Notes under the pieces: model-generated
Databases searched by the model: none
Seen by the model: only the letters and a program-made list of their open reading frames with translations
What the model was told of the DNA's origin: nothing
Translations under genes and position numbers: made by a program
Shown: piece after piece, positions 8,583-18,082 of the stretch
How the letters are laid out: the number at the start of each line of letters is the position of its first letter
How positions within the stretch are numbered: position 1 is the first letter of the stretch
Source: Isohypsibius dastychi
Taxonomy: Eukaryota; Tardigrada; Eutardigrada; Parachela; Isohypsibiidae
Assembly: GCA_034696485.1 (NCBI GenBank)
Contig: JAQIWT010000558.1
Coordinates: forward strand, 1 to 18,120
Direction: 5' to 3'
DNA length: 18,120 bases

Positions 8583-10489
8583 ATGGCTCGAGAGGCATCT
8601 TCTCAGGAAATTTTCGTCGAAAGAGATATCAGCTCTTCCGGGTATGCCATTTAGTTTTCCCGTGTTTTCCCTCCATTTTACTTGGACTGCGATTTCTCAT
8701 GTCTTGTGGATTATCTCGTTCCAGGTCCGTGAAAGATCCAGTAATCATCCCTGAAGAAGTGGACGAAGAAGGAAGCTGGCCTGTTCCGCATCTGGAAATC
8801 GAGGCGATCATCCAGAGGACGACTCCAAAATCTAACAGGTTTTTATCAAGTATTTTATTGGTCTGGGCTCCTGTCTTAGCTGCCTTTATCCAGGATTCAA
8901 CATCTGCTCGAACAGGAAGACAGAGCGCGAGAGAAGTGAGTACTTCGGTAGCATTCGCATCTACTTGAGATGATCGGATCTTTCGTAGGCGAGCTCGTGT
9001 TGTGCTCCAGGATCGTGTCCGTCGCGGGAGCCACCTTGTCATGAGATTGTTGCTCGATAGCGGATGGGTCAGAAACTTTCACGAGGACTTGATGAAATGG
9101 TATTCGCTTGACGGACTTTTGAAAGGAGCACTGAAGCCGTCCGAACCGGTGAGTGAATTGAAAATTGACTTCCGGTGTGTTCTCCGTAACACGGTTATCC
9201 AGCAGATCAGCAGCAAGAAATTATTCCTAGCCAAATTCGCATGCAAGTACACTGATTACGTCATCGAAACTCCTTCGGAGTGGATGGAACGCTTGGCTGA
9301 TGCGGATGCCATCGAGGGAATAAAGCTGGAGACATTTTTCGTCCAAGAAGGTGTTTTGCAGCTTTTGAATGACGTGTTCGAAAGTAAGCAGAAATCGCCG
9401 AGAGTGAGGAACGTCTTCAGCAAGAACAAACTGGCGGCGTTGAAAGGTCTACGAAAGTGTTTGCACCCAGTGAAATATCGAAGTCGTCGCCAGCTTTGGC
9501 ATGCCCTTATTGGAGAATCGGAGCGCAGTCAAGAAAAGAAACTTCAAAGTGCTTCTTTTCCACCTCAGAAAGAATTATTATCAGTGAACTTATTGTTCTT
9601 TTTCAGAACGAACTTTCGGTCTTTGGAATACTGTACTCGATGTCATTTCCGCGTTAAACGCACTTCGAAAGCTCCCGGAAGTGGAGCTACCATTCACACA
9701 GGAACTCTTAGATGATGCGAGGTCTCGTATTATCGACGCTGATTATTCGCCGAAGGACTTGGACATCCCTTTTTTGGTCAGCACAGTCATATCCATGTTA
9801 AACGGTTTTCGAGAGTTCGAACAAGCAGAAATGCAGAACTCGGCGGACTCCGAGAGGATGACCTTAGGTTAGCAAGTCTCCTCTTTTATATTGCAAGTTC
9901 GTAACATATTTTTTTCTAAAGGTGAAGCGCTAGAATGTCTTGACGGACCACAGAGATCCGATTTCGTACCCCCAGAAACCGGAAAGAAGATGGATTTCGA
10001 TCTGATGGAATTTTCAGAAGAGGAGGAAGTCATCGCCGTCATTCATGACAGGTGAGCCCCTACCAGAGATTAGCAGTGCCGCGTTTCACCGATTTTGTTA
10101 ACAGGCCCGAAGAGATGGATTCCCATCCTGATTCTGATAAAAGAGTCATCGCTAACGAGATGCTAGCTGTGAATGAAGGCAAAGGTATTGAACGATTAAC
10201 CTTTCTCGTGATCGATTATGAAGTGAGATGTTTCCAGGTGGTTCGCCGAAGGCAGTTCCCCGTAGCAATTTTCGCAAAAAGATTAAAGGCGACTCTTTGC
10301 GCAGAGCGGTAAGGTTTTGACGTGCATATGTTATTATACTTCGAATATCCGTTCATATTTCAGTCAGAAAAGATTCGGGAGAGGCTGAGAAAACGTAAAT
10401 CTGGGAAATTGGTCACCGAGGATGAATGGCGGGTTTTTCGGAAGCTGGGATTCTCGTTGAACGCTGATCGCCCTGCGGTCGAATGTTGA
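8583..10489 (+). CDS. Uncharacterised 455 aa protein of the element core
   Basis: Ten coding exons (8583-8641, 8725-8838, 8894-8935, 8989-9148, 9203-9527, 9607-9867, 9922-10051, 10105-10184, 10238-10308, 10364-10489) keep frame throughout. The only uncertain junction is the end of exon 5. A weak donor at 9528 keeps a plausible domain; the strong donor GTAAGC at 9384 gives an isoform 48 codons shorter, also in frame. The N-terminus is acidic. The middle is helical and charged with no motif I recognise. An acidic EFSEEEE patch is followed by a strongly basic C-terminus (RKKIKG, KIRERLRKRKSGK), suggesting nucleic-acid or nuclear interaction. There is no signal peptide or membrane segment. Its place beside the transposase suggests an accessory transposition protein, as plant CACTA elements encode TnpA-like DNA-binding partners; that is inference from position only. 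Confidence 0.7.
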
Positions 10490-11201
10490 GTTCTTGCTGA
10501 TTGGGCTATTTCACTCAGCGTGTTATAATATTCATGTCAATAATTGTTTTGTTGTTTTTTTGGGTCATATTTGAATACAGGCAGATGTCGTTGAAGTGAT
10601 GTTAGCTTCCTGTTGTTGTTTCTAACAAATCTTACTAACTACGTATCATTATAAATATAAAATGGTTTTGTGCTTTTCTGTTGATCTGGTCGGAGAACAT
10701 GCATCACAAATGCAACCCGTGTGGCGTAGGGAGAAGGACACACGTAATGCACCCGGTGGTGGGGGGGGGGAGAGAACAATGTTTTCATGCGCCTGTGATG
10801 CAGATTAGGAATGGTGGCTTTGCCCATTCTTGCCGTTGCATTTTTAATTCCTTTTTGTGGATGTTTTGCAGAATCTTCCATCAAATCTCGTTTTCATTCC
10901 TAAATTCTTGTTTGATCATCCCGCATTATCTTTGGAATTTCAATTATTATTAATCCAGCAGTTCTTCACGGTAAGCTAGCTCGTAATACCTTGCCTGATC
11001 AATCATGATAAATAATGTAATTTTGACTGCTTTTTCCAACGGCTGTTTTTGACCAAGACTTAGAAAGGCACCTTGTTTTATACCTTCATAACCAAGATTT
11101 ATGTTCGAATCTTGAAAGATCTGTGACGTTGCAGGTGCCGTCGAAGCATTCGATCAAGTTGGAATCTCACTGCATGCAGTGAAACGTTGGAATCCATTTT
11201 A
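10490..11201. other. Convergent 3' spacer between the 455 aa gene and the transposase gene
   Basis: These 712 bases lie between two convergent genes and should contain both 3' UTRs. I see no convincing gene. Contents include a T-rich stretch after the 455 aa gene (10540-10560), the AT-rich run TATAAATATAAAATGG near 10650, a run of ten G at 10761-10770, and a perfect 14-bp palindrome at 11168-11181. No canonical AATAAA is obvious for either gene. Confidence 0.5.
11158..11194. repeat. Perfect palindrome between direct repeats
   Basis: CACTGCATGCAGTG (11168-11181) is a perfect 14-bp palindrome. It is flanked by direct copies of GTTGGAATC at 11158-11166 and 11186-11194. It lies just beyond the transposase stop codon. 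A transposase or repressor binding site is possible, but nothing proves it. Confidence 0.6.
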
Positions 11202-14200
11202 TCAGTTTGGAACTGGGTGAAATTCAGGTACACCTAAGAAATCGTCTCCGTTCCTCATCATGAAAACTGCTTTGACCACTTCAGAAGTCGGATGGAGTGT
11301 GAATTGATTCTGAACTGGCGCAACGCACATGTAGCATCTTTTGTATAGATCTTCTTTCAGGCTAACAATTCCATCGAATCCAAAATGCTGCCAGGTTATC
11401 CGGACAGTTGGTATTCCGAGAATGAAAGCTTCTGTTGACCCGGTACCTTGCTGAGATTCCGATACAAGAACAGCAGCGATCATGAAGCTGATCTCACCGG
11501 TGGTGCGTTGATAAGCGGAATCGTACCTTTTACCGACAACGTTTCCGTCTTCATCCTCGTGATCTTGTTCTCTCAGACGCACTCCATTCTCGGTCAAGCA
11601 GGAACCATACAGCCTCACAACTTTTTGCTGGAGATTTTGTGGATATTTCTGTCTCAGGAGATCCCTCAGTTGCTCACCAGCCAGTGGATTATTCAGGATA
11701 AAATCGTCCAACGTTTCAAATGCTCCAGAGAGGTAAGTTTTCCCTTCTGGGGATTCAACCGAAACTTTGTAGGGCGTCAGTCGATGGCAGTATTTCCGAA
11801 AGAGCCGATCTTTCTCACCATCTTTTTCAATGTTGCCGAGCTTCGTTTCCATTTTTTTCGCAGCAGCTGATAGAACGTATTTTCCCATTATCTCTTTTGG
11901 AATCATACTAAATTGTTGCTGGTATCTTCCCATTTTGCCAATGAGATCCTCGTTTTCGAAGCACCAGAACACGTGGGGAGGTCCGAGTTCGAAGATGTAA
12001 TCACTGAGGTGAACAGCCCACTGGTGGACGTTATAAGTCATGAAATCTGTAATGATAGTTTTTTTGGAACAGTGTGATCCATATGGGAGACTTAAAAAAA
12101 CTATGAAATCTTTATGCAGTGCATTTCGTAAATCGATGTAGAACATTCATTTCTAAAAGTATTTTCGTATCCGGCACTAAAAAGCCGATATTATTCTCCG
12201 AAGAATATTTATTTAACGGGCCCTTTCGAAAGTGAGTGTCTTACCTTTTCCGAAATTATTTTGCATATCATGTGCAAGCAGAATAGTGTCCCTCTTAACG
12301 ATGTCCAAGTCAGTCAGCATAATTTTGTCCGAAAAGATGACTTGAGTGAGAGCAGAGAATCGAGCAAAAATACTGAATAAGACTGGTTCGTCCTTCAAAA
12401 CGCCATGGAGAGCTGGAATGGCCAAGTAGAGAGTCCAGACATAGAACTCAGAGGCTTTCCAATGCTTGTAGTCACTGAGACCTCTTGGGTGCCGTGAGAA
12501 AGCCGAAGTCGGTTTTGAGTTGACCAAGTATTCGTCGACCTCCGCTAATTGTCCAACGGCCAGTTTGTATATGCCTTTGAAAAGTAGTCGAATCAACTGT
12601 TTGCACACTCCTTCGAAGATGAGGTGCATGGGATCCGGCGGAAGCTGTCTCCCAACACAGAAGTTTTCCAGCCGGTTCAAGAATGTCCGGCCTTTAATTC
12701 CTTTGAATCGAAGTTGTTCTTTTACTTGATCGCTGGAAAACTTGACTTTGCCTTGTCTCAATAGGCGCGCATGAAGGCTGACTTTTTTGTGGTGCTTAGC
12801 GTAAAACTTTTCCGCGTTGCTCACTCGAGCTATCATTTCTTCATCATTGGAGTTCCTTTCCGGCCGAAATTCGGCGTGATTTTTTTCAACTCCTGGCTGC
12901 AGGGTATATCTTCTGTAGCCGTCTACAAGCTCCCCTTTGTATTCGCAGTGATTGCAGCCGTAAGCATTTCCGAATGGCAAAAGGTTTGCGATTATGTGGC
13001 GCTCCTGGGAATCGCTGTTATATGACAGTATACCAATGCTCACGGTCTTCTCATGTCCGTCAATGATGCACTGAATTCCGTTGGTTGTAAGCTCTTTGAG
13101 TTCTTGTAGTAGTGGTTCAGATAGCCCTTCTAGCAGATGAGGTGGTTTTCCCGCGGGTCCCCAGCCAGACGAGAGCGAAGCAAAGATGGTGTGAGGGCGA
13201 GGACGAAGCCTGGTTGTTCTCCTGACTTGTTGAACTGTAACTTGACCAAACCAAACTCCCGCCTTCGAAGATTTCGGTGGCTTCGCGCCATCAGAACTTA
13301 GAGATATCAACAGCAGCTCACTATCGGGGTTAGCCTCTTTCATATTCAGGTACACTTGTCCATCGACGAAACTGGATATGGCAGACGCACTGTTTGCTTC
13401 GATCTCAGGACTTGTTGCAAACAAGCCGGACTCAAGGCCATCTTTTAGGTAATTACGCATTGCGAGATACGAGAACGGTACTGTCGTGACGTTTTTCTGC
13501 CTACCGGACATACAGTCTCTGGTGGAACAAACAAATGCGTCAGCTTCCGGTTGAGCGTAGGCTCCACATTCTTTGCAGATGTGGTGATTTTCGAAGTCCT
13601 CGATAAGTTGGAGCTTTTTCAATCTAGCACGGATTTTGAACATAGAAGATGGGAAGTCTAGGTCCGGCGGCAGTAGCATAGAAACCGCTCCCAACAGTTC
13701 ACCTTTCGTTGCGTTTGAGACGGCGCCTCGGTCCATTATGCTCAACATCATCGGAAGCCACTCGTACACGGTTAGCTCGCAGTGTGGCGAGATTTTGTTA
13801 GCCCACAAGTCGTTGTTCGGTCTTTTGGGCTCATCCGCATCTTCATCGGCCAGAAAGTCATCCTCCTGTTCGCCTATGAGTAGATGCCATTAGATTCGAT
13901 AGATTTTGAGCGGAAGTGCAGCACCAAACTATACTTTCAAATATAAGTGTTATTGAGTTTTTTGGTACCTTCGACGGAGTTTTCCTGAGGAAGTTCAACT
14001 TCCCGTGCGACTGGATCTAGTTGGATATTATCAGGTTCGAGGATATCCTCCGGAATTGTAACAAGTGGAACGTTTTGCACTTCATTTCCTGTTATTAAAT
14101 TACGGCCATTAATACTATCAAATTAATTTACGTTGTATTCTGGTAATGATCTTACGGATGTTGTCAGCGTTGATGGCGTTACCGTTCCGCCGAGCTATAA

Positions 14201-14270
14201 AATCCCGCGCCATTTCCGGCGTCAGATAATGAGTCCGTTTCGGTGCTCGAGGTAGTTGTTTTTCTTTCAT
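11202..14270 (-). CDS. CACTA/EnSpm-type transposase
   Basis: Four exons (14270-14183, 14088-13969, 13873-12245, 12046-11202) splice in frame to 893 residues. An acidic linker (about 70-85) precedes a zinc-ribbon-like C-x2-C...C-x4-C with cysteines 169, 172, 185 and 190. The core resembles the Transposase_21 (Tnp2) domain of CACTA elements. It has LLLISLSSDGAKPPKSSK (candidate first acidic residue Asp264), a second acidic candidate near Asp357 followed by GCNHC (C376, C379), and DPMHLIFEGV (483-492), the counterpart of the D-MH-xxx-NV block. The last exon carries MTYNVHQW and GPPHVFWCFENED, matching the C-terminal conserved region after the core. The enzyme would excise and insert the element at its TIRs in the nucleus. 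No stop or frameshift is visible, so it may be active. Catalytic assignments need a family alignment. Confidence 0.85.
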
Positions 14271-14761
14271 GGTAACTGGAAATAATCTAAAGTAATCCAA
14301 GTAATCCAAAATAATCCAAAAGAAAATTTGAAGAGATTGTTGTGGTTTTCGGCACGTGCCAAGGTCATTCCTCTCTTTCGAAAACCCTGATAATCAGACC
14401 TTTGACGTCATAAGTAACGACGGCTCAAGCCTACGGCACGGGACCGAACCGCCGGAGTATGTTAAGGGTATTTGATTCGGTTTCAATCCGGCCTCGAAGC
14501 GAGTGATCGACTCGAGCCGATTCTTCCCTTACCGCTTATTTCAGTCATTTGGGATTGGGATGAAAGAAACTTTCATTTTTGAGTGAATACCATTGCACAT
14601 TTGAGCGGTTGTTGATATTGATCTGTACTTGTTGGATCTCTTATTTTTGTCCCATCTATTCATTTTATCAAGGTAACAATTTTGTATTCTGTTTTCGGGT
14701 GTATTAATGTGGTTGCTCCTTACTTGATATTTTTGAGAAATGCGTGCCTTCCGTTCAGGTC
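14271..14761. promoter_or_regulatory. Divergent promoter with TAATCC array, E-box, CRE and Inr
   Basis: This region lies between the transposase start and the 777 aa gene. Four tandem TAATC(C/T)AA units start at 14283, 14293, 14302 and 14312, about one DNA turn apart. An E-box CACGTG is at 14353-14358 and a CRE TGACGTCA at 14403-14410. A plus-strand initiator TCAGTC is at 14541-14546 with no obvious TATA. A leader exon would end at 14672 and the 5' UTR intron 14673-14758 ends three bases upstream of the ATG at 14762. TAATCC is the core site of bicoid/Otx-class homeodomain proteins. The motif set resembles that of the other divergent promoter near 8.3 kb. Confidence 0.6.
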
Positions 14762-17700
14762 ATGGGCCCACCAAGTGTTCCAGCAACCCCAAGAGGTAAT
14801 AAACGACCGCGGATAGCGAAAGTTCCTTCGCCTAACTGGGTTGGGGTTTCCAAACCCAAACCGAGGGTGCACAAAGAAAAGACTTCGGAAGAGAAAGAGG
14901 CTCTTCAAAAGGAAAAAACAGCGTTCGCTGCTGCCAAGTCGTTTCACGCGCAGAAAAACGGTATTTTACTCAAGGCTGTAATCGTTCAGTTTTCATTTTT
15001 TGGCTTGCAGAAGTCCTTCTGATTAGCCATGACGATGGCAAATGTTTCCAGCTGCATGAACCAGTGGAAGACCCGAGAGATCCCATCATCGATCCGTATC
15101 CGAACGTGATGTTTTATCGAGTGAAGCAGAATCGATCCAAGGCTTCTGCATCTGGATTTGTGAAGGGATATCGTGTTCATTCCAAGTACTACGACGAAGC
15201 GGGTGTGCCTTTCCGAATTCAGGCAAGCGGACAAGAAATCTTCACTGGTGTTTTCGTGGGTGCATATGCCACCAAAGAACTTGCCAACCAGCAGGCTGAC
15301 TTGGAGACTAAGAAATCCGAGGTATCCAGACCTGCCATCACATGAATCAATCTGGAAATTTTTGTCGTAGAAATCCGGGGAGTTATCTGAAGATGAAGGC
15401 CAGAAGAAGAAGGAAGTGCAGCCATTCAGTTTTGCGTCAAAAAGGCAAACTGTTTTGCCAGGTGACTTGTGGTATGATAGGTTGATCTGGTTGTAATTAT
15501 CCTTTTCTTTTAGTAAACAAAGTATCCAATCAGTCAAAGACTACTCGTAATGGAACAGGAAAAATTAAGTTCTTGTGCTTATTAGTGTTCTGAGCAAGCA
15601 ATCATTTGTTACTTTTACAGTTGTTCTCCCTTCGATGAAGGATCTAGCTGCGAACATCAGGAAGCAAAGTGAGGCTTCTCTGAAAAGTGGACCGCTCACC
15701 GATCGATTTCCGAGTAGATCTCTCCCGCTGTAATCAAGATTTGTGTGGGATTGTTTTTTGCTCGCAGACTCTGCAGTTTCGCCCAGTAAACTCCCGGGAC
15801 CAAGTGTTGCTTTGCCGTCCTCCAAAAATCCAGATGATTCTGGAACAGTTGATAATCGTGGCATGCGAAAAGGTATATGATTCTTGTTCCCACCAGAAAA
15901 CGTATAATTTAACTAGAAATTGCAGGCCCTCGCGGACCAGCTCCAGTTTCTCCTGCGGCCAGTTCTTCTCAGTCTGTAATGCCTCTTGCAGACAGATCAC
16001 CACAAAGGACGCTGAGACCTGTTACGGTCACACCAGCTAGATTGCCATCTGAAACTTCTCCAGCACCCTTCACGCCATCACCTGGTAAAATTCATTACTA
16101 TCTCTTTTGAATTTAAGGATGCGATCTTGGGATTTTTATTCTAGGTGGGAGCCCCACACCAAGTGTTGAAGACGATTTTGCGGATGACGACGAGGAGGAT
16201 GGACGCGTATATGGTAAACATTTTGTAAATATTTCGCGTTTGTTTCTGTGATCAGTGTTCTCCCCATTCAGTTGTCGTTTGTTTCAGATCTGTCGCAATA
16301 TGAATGTCTGCATCTCCAAGGCTCCTTCATCATCGCGAACCGCCGTCTTATTATGAATATGAAGAAGCTGAGCGAATCAACCCACATGCTGGTCGCCCAA
16401 CACACTTTGGAACAGTTGAATAAGGACGAAGATTTGCCATGTTATTTCGTCCCATTGGCTGATTTTCCGAACTCTGTGATGGCCAAACGTCATTACGGTA
16501 AGAATGATGTTGTTGAGTCTGAAGATTTGAAATACCTGTTGTTGTTAGATTTGGTATCCACGAAAAGAAACGGTATGCTTTCGGTCGTGGTACCCTCCAA
16601 GGAAGGAAAAATTATTGATGATATCGTGCTTGATGACGATCATGCCAAGCTGCCTGAAAATGAGGTTGAGGAAGCTCTCGATACCGAAGGCGCGAACGAA
16701 GTTGATGAAGCTGAGATTGCGATGGTTGATGGTAAGTGTAAAAAGCAATGATTTTTCGGTGCTTTTATTGATTTTGTGATGCTTGCTAGCTGCCGAAGCA
16801 GACCGGATTCTTTCTCGCACATCTGGCAGAAAGCAACGACTGAAGTTACCATCAGAAGATGATAGCTCAGTAAAAAGAATTTATCTGGAAGGTAGAATTT
16901 ATTCATGTTCGAAGTTGTATACGGAGTAAATTTTTCACGTTACAGATCCGTATGATTATCTTCTAAATCCGCCAAGTCGTATCAAGTATCGAGAGACCAA
17001 ATTTAAAGTGCCAAAGAATGTTCCATCTGCTTCCGTTGTTGTGGACGATATGGCGGGGAAATGGTTCTTCGAAATGTCCGGAAAAGGGAAAATCCGACTG
17101 AATTCTGCTGTTGAGGGAATTTATATCGACGACGGTTACAAGATGAATATAGCCAAGCTGGTGTCAAAAGGAAAGAAAGGGAAGAAAGGAAGTGAGGGAA
17201 ACTGCCGGAAATACATCTGGATGCAGTGCGTCAGGATGTTGGGTGGCATCAAAGGAATTAGACGGGCAGCTTACATTTATCAGAAGGTTGCTGAAGACCT
17301 TCCGGAAGGATCCGTCGTCACAAACTTTATTGCCAGCCACATCAGTTCGAAACTTATAGAAGCTCTTGAACGTGAGTAATGAAAGCACATACACTAGTAC
17401 GCAACAAATGAAAACAGTTGTGGTTATTTTGCAGATCATGTCAACTGGATGGTCCTGCAGAAGAACACATGTATGTTGGTTGATGATAATCTGGACACTC
17501 GTTTTACCGCTAATATCCGGGACTTCGCGGCGAATGAACTGCTCCATTACTGTAAAGAGAAAAACGTGGAATGGGGACCACTTAAGCATCCGATGAAGAA
17601 AAGACAATCGGTATGTTACAGTTTCCTGCCATTTAAAGCTACTGTTTCTCCCTGCTTGACCGCAATCTCGTAACCCAAAGTCCCTTCTCTGAACCATGCT

Positions 17701-18082
17701 TTCTCGTCTTCCGTTTCTCTTCATCGGCTTTCGAATTTTCGAACGTATTCACCCTCGAATTAAGGGAGCCCTTCGGGCTCCAAAATGGTGGATGAAACGT
17801 TTGAAAATTCGAAAGCCGATGAAGAGAAACGGAAGACGAGAAAGCATGGTTCAGAGAAGGGACTTTGGGTTACGAGATTGCGGTCAAGCAGGGAGAAACA
17901 GTAGCCGGGGGTGAAGACAGTTTGAATTTTGACTAAATATCTGCATTTGATTGCAGGTGTCGAAAGCTGTTCGGGTTTCAGACAAACCCGAGGAATCGGA
18001 AGAAGATATCGGGCAACCGGAAGGCGAAACGCAGAACGACCGATATGATTCCAATTCGGACGAAAGCGAGGATGACGAGTAA
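14762..18082 (+). CDS. Uncharacterised 777 aa modular acidic protein ending in the right TIR
   Basis: Fourteen coding exons keep frame: 14762-14960, 15011-15321, 15371-15461, 15514-15546, 15621-15713, 15768-15872, 15926-16084, 16145-16213, 16288-16731, 16790-16891, 16946-17371, 17435-17610 and 17957-18082, with the leader exon upstream being non-coding (thirteen coding exons plus leader). The short exon 15514-15546 is the least certain. The N-terminus is basic and Pro/Lys-rich. A folded module (67-170, VLLISHDDGKCF to IFTGVFVGAYATKELAN) follows. A Pro/Ser-rich linker (200-340) ends in the acidic stretch DDFADDDEEDG. Two further modules follow (354-500 and 536-736), the last with KGKKGKKG and DDNLDTRF. 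The acidic tail DSNSDESEDDE lies in the TIR. I recognise no known domain. Position and shared TIR coding suggest an element-encoded accessory protein, perhaps DNA-binding. Confidence 0.75.
17638..17905. repeat. 109-bp near-perfect foldback in the last intron of the 777 aa gene
   Basis: Arms 17638-17746 and 17797-17905 are reverse complements with one difference (17741 against 17802), which would be a G-U pair in the plus-strand transcript. The 50-base spacer contains its own seven-base hairpin, GGAGCCC-TTC-GGGCTCC. The whole foldback lies inside the intron 17611-17956. The near-identity of the arms implies a recent inverted duplication or a MITE/foldback insertion. The right arm is open in more than one frame (for example a Lys/Arg/Glu-rich stretch starting MVDETFENSK), but no splice pair joins it in frame to its neighbours. 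Confidence 0.9.

Noticed and set aside
10681-10953. ORFs on both strands in the convergent spacer
   Set aside because: They cross a homopolymer G run, have no recognisable protein character, and lack promoter or splice support.
12052-12146. Extending the last transposase exon upstream to an ATG at 12146
   Set aside because: A stop directly precedes that ATG and the preceding exon cannot be joined in frame there. The acceptor before 12046 keeps phase and leads straight into the conserved MTYNVHQW block.
17696-17914. Plus-strand ORF across the intronic foldback as an extra exon of the 777 aa gene
   Set aside because: The possible acceptor and donor do not give a phase that joins both neighbouring exons in frame, while direct splicing of 17610 to 17957 does.
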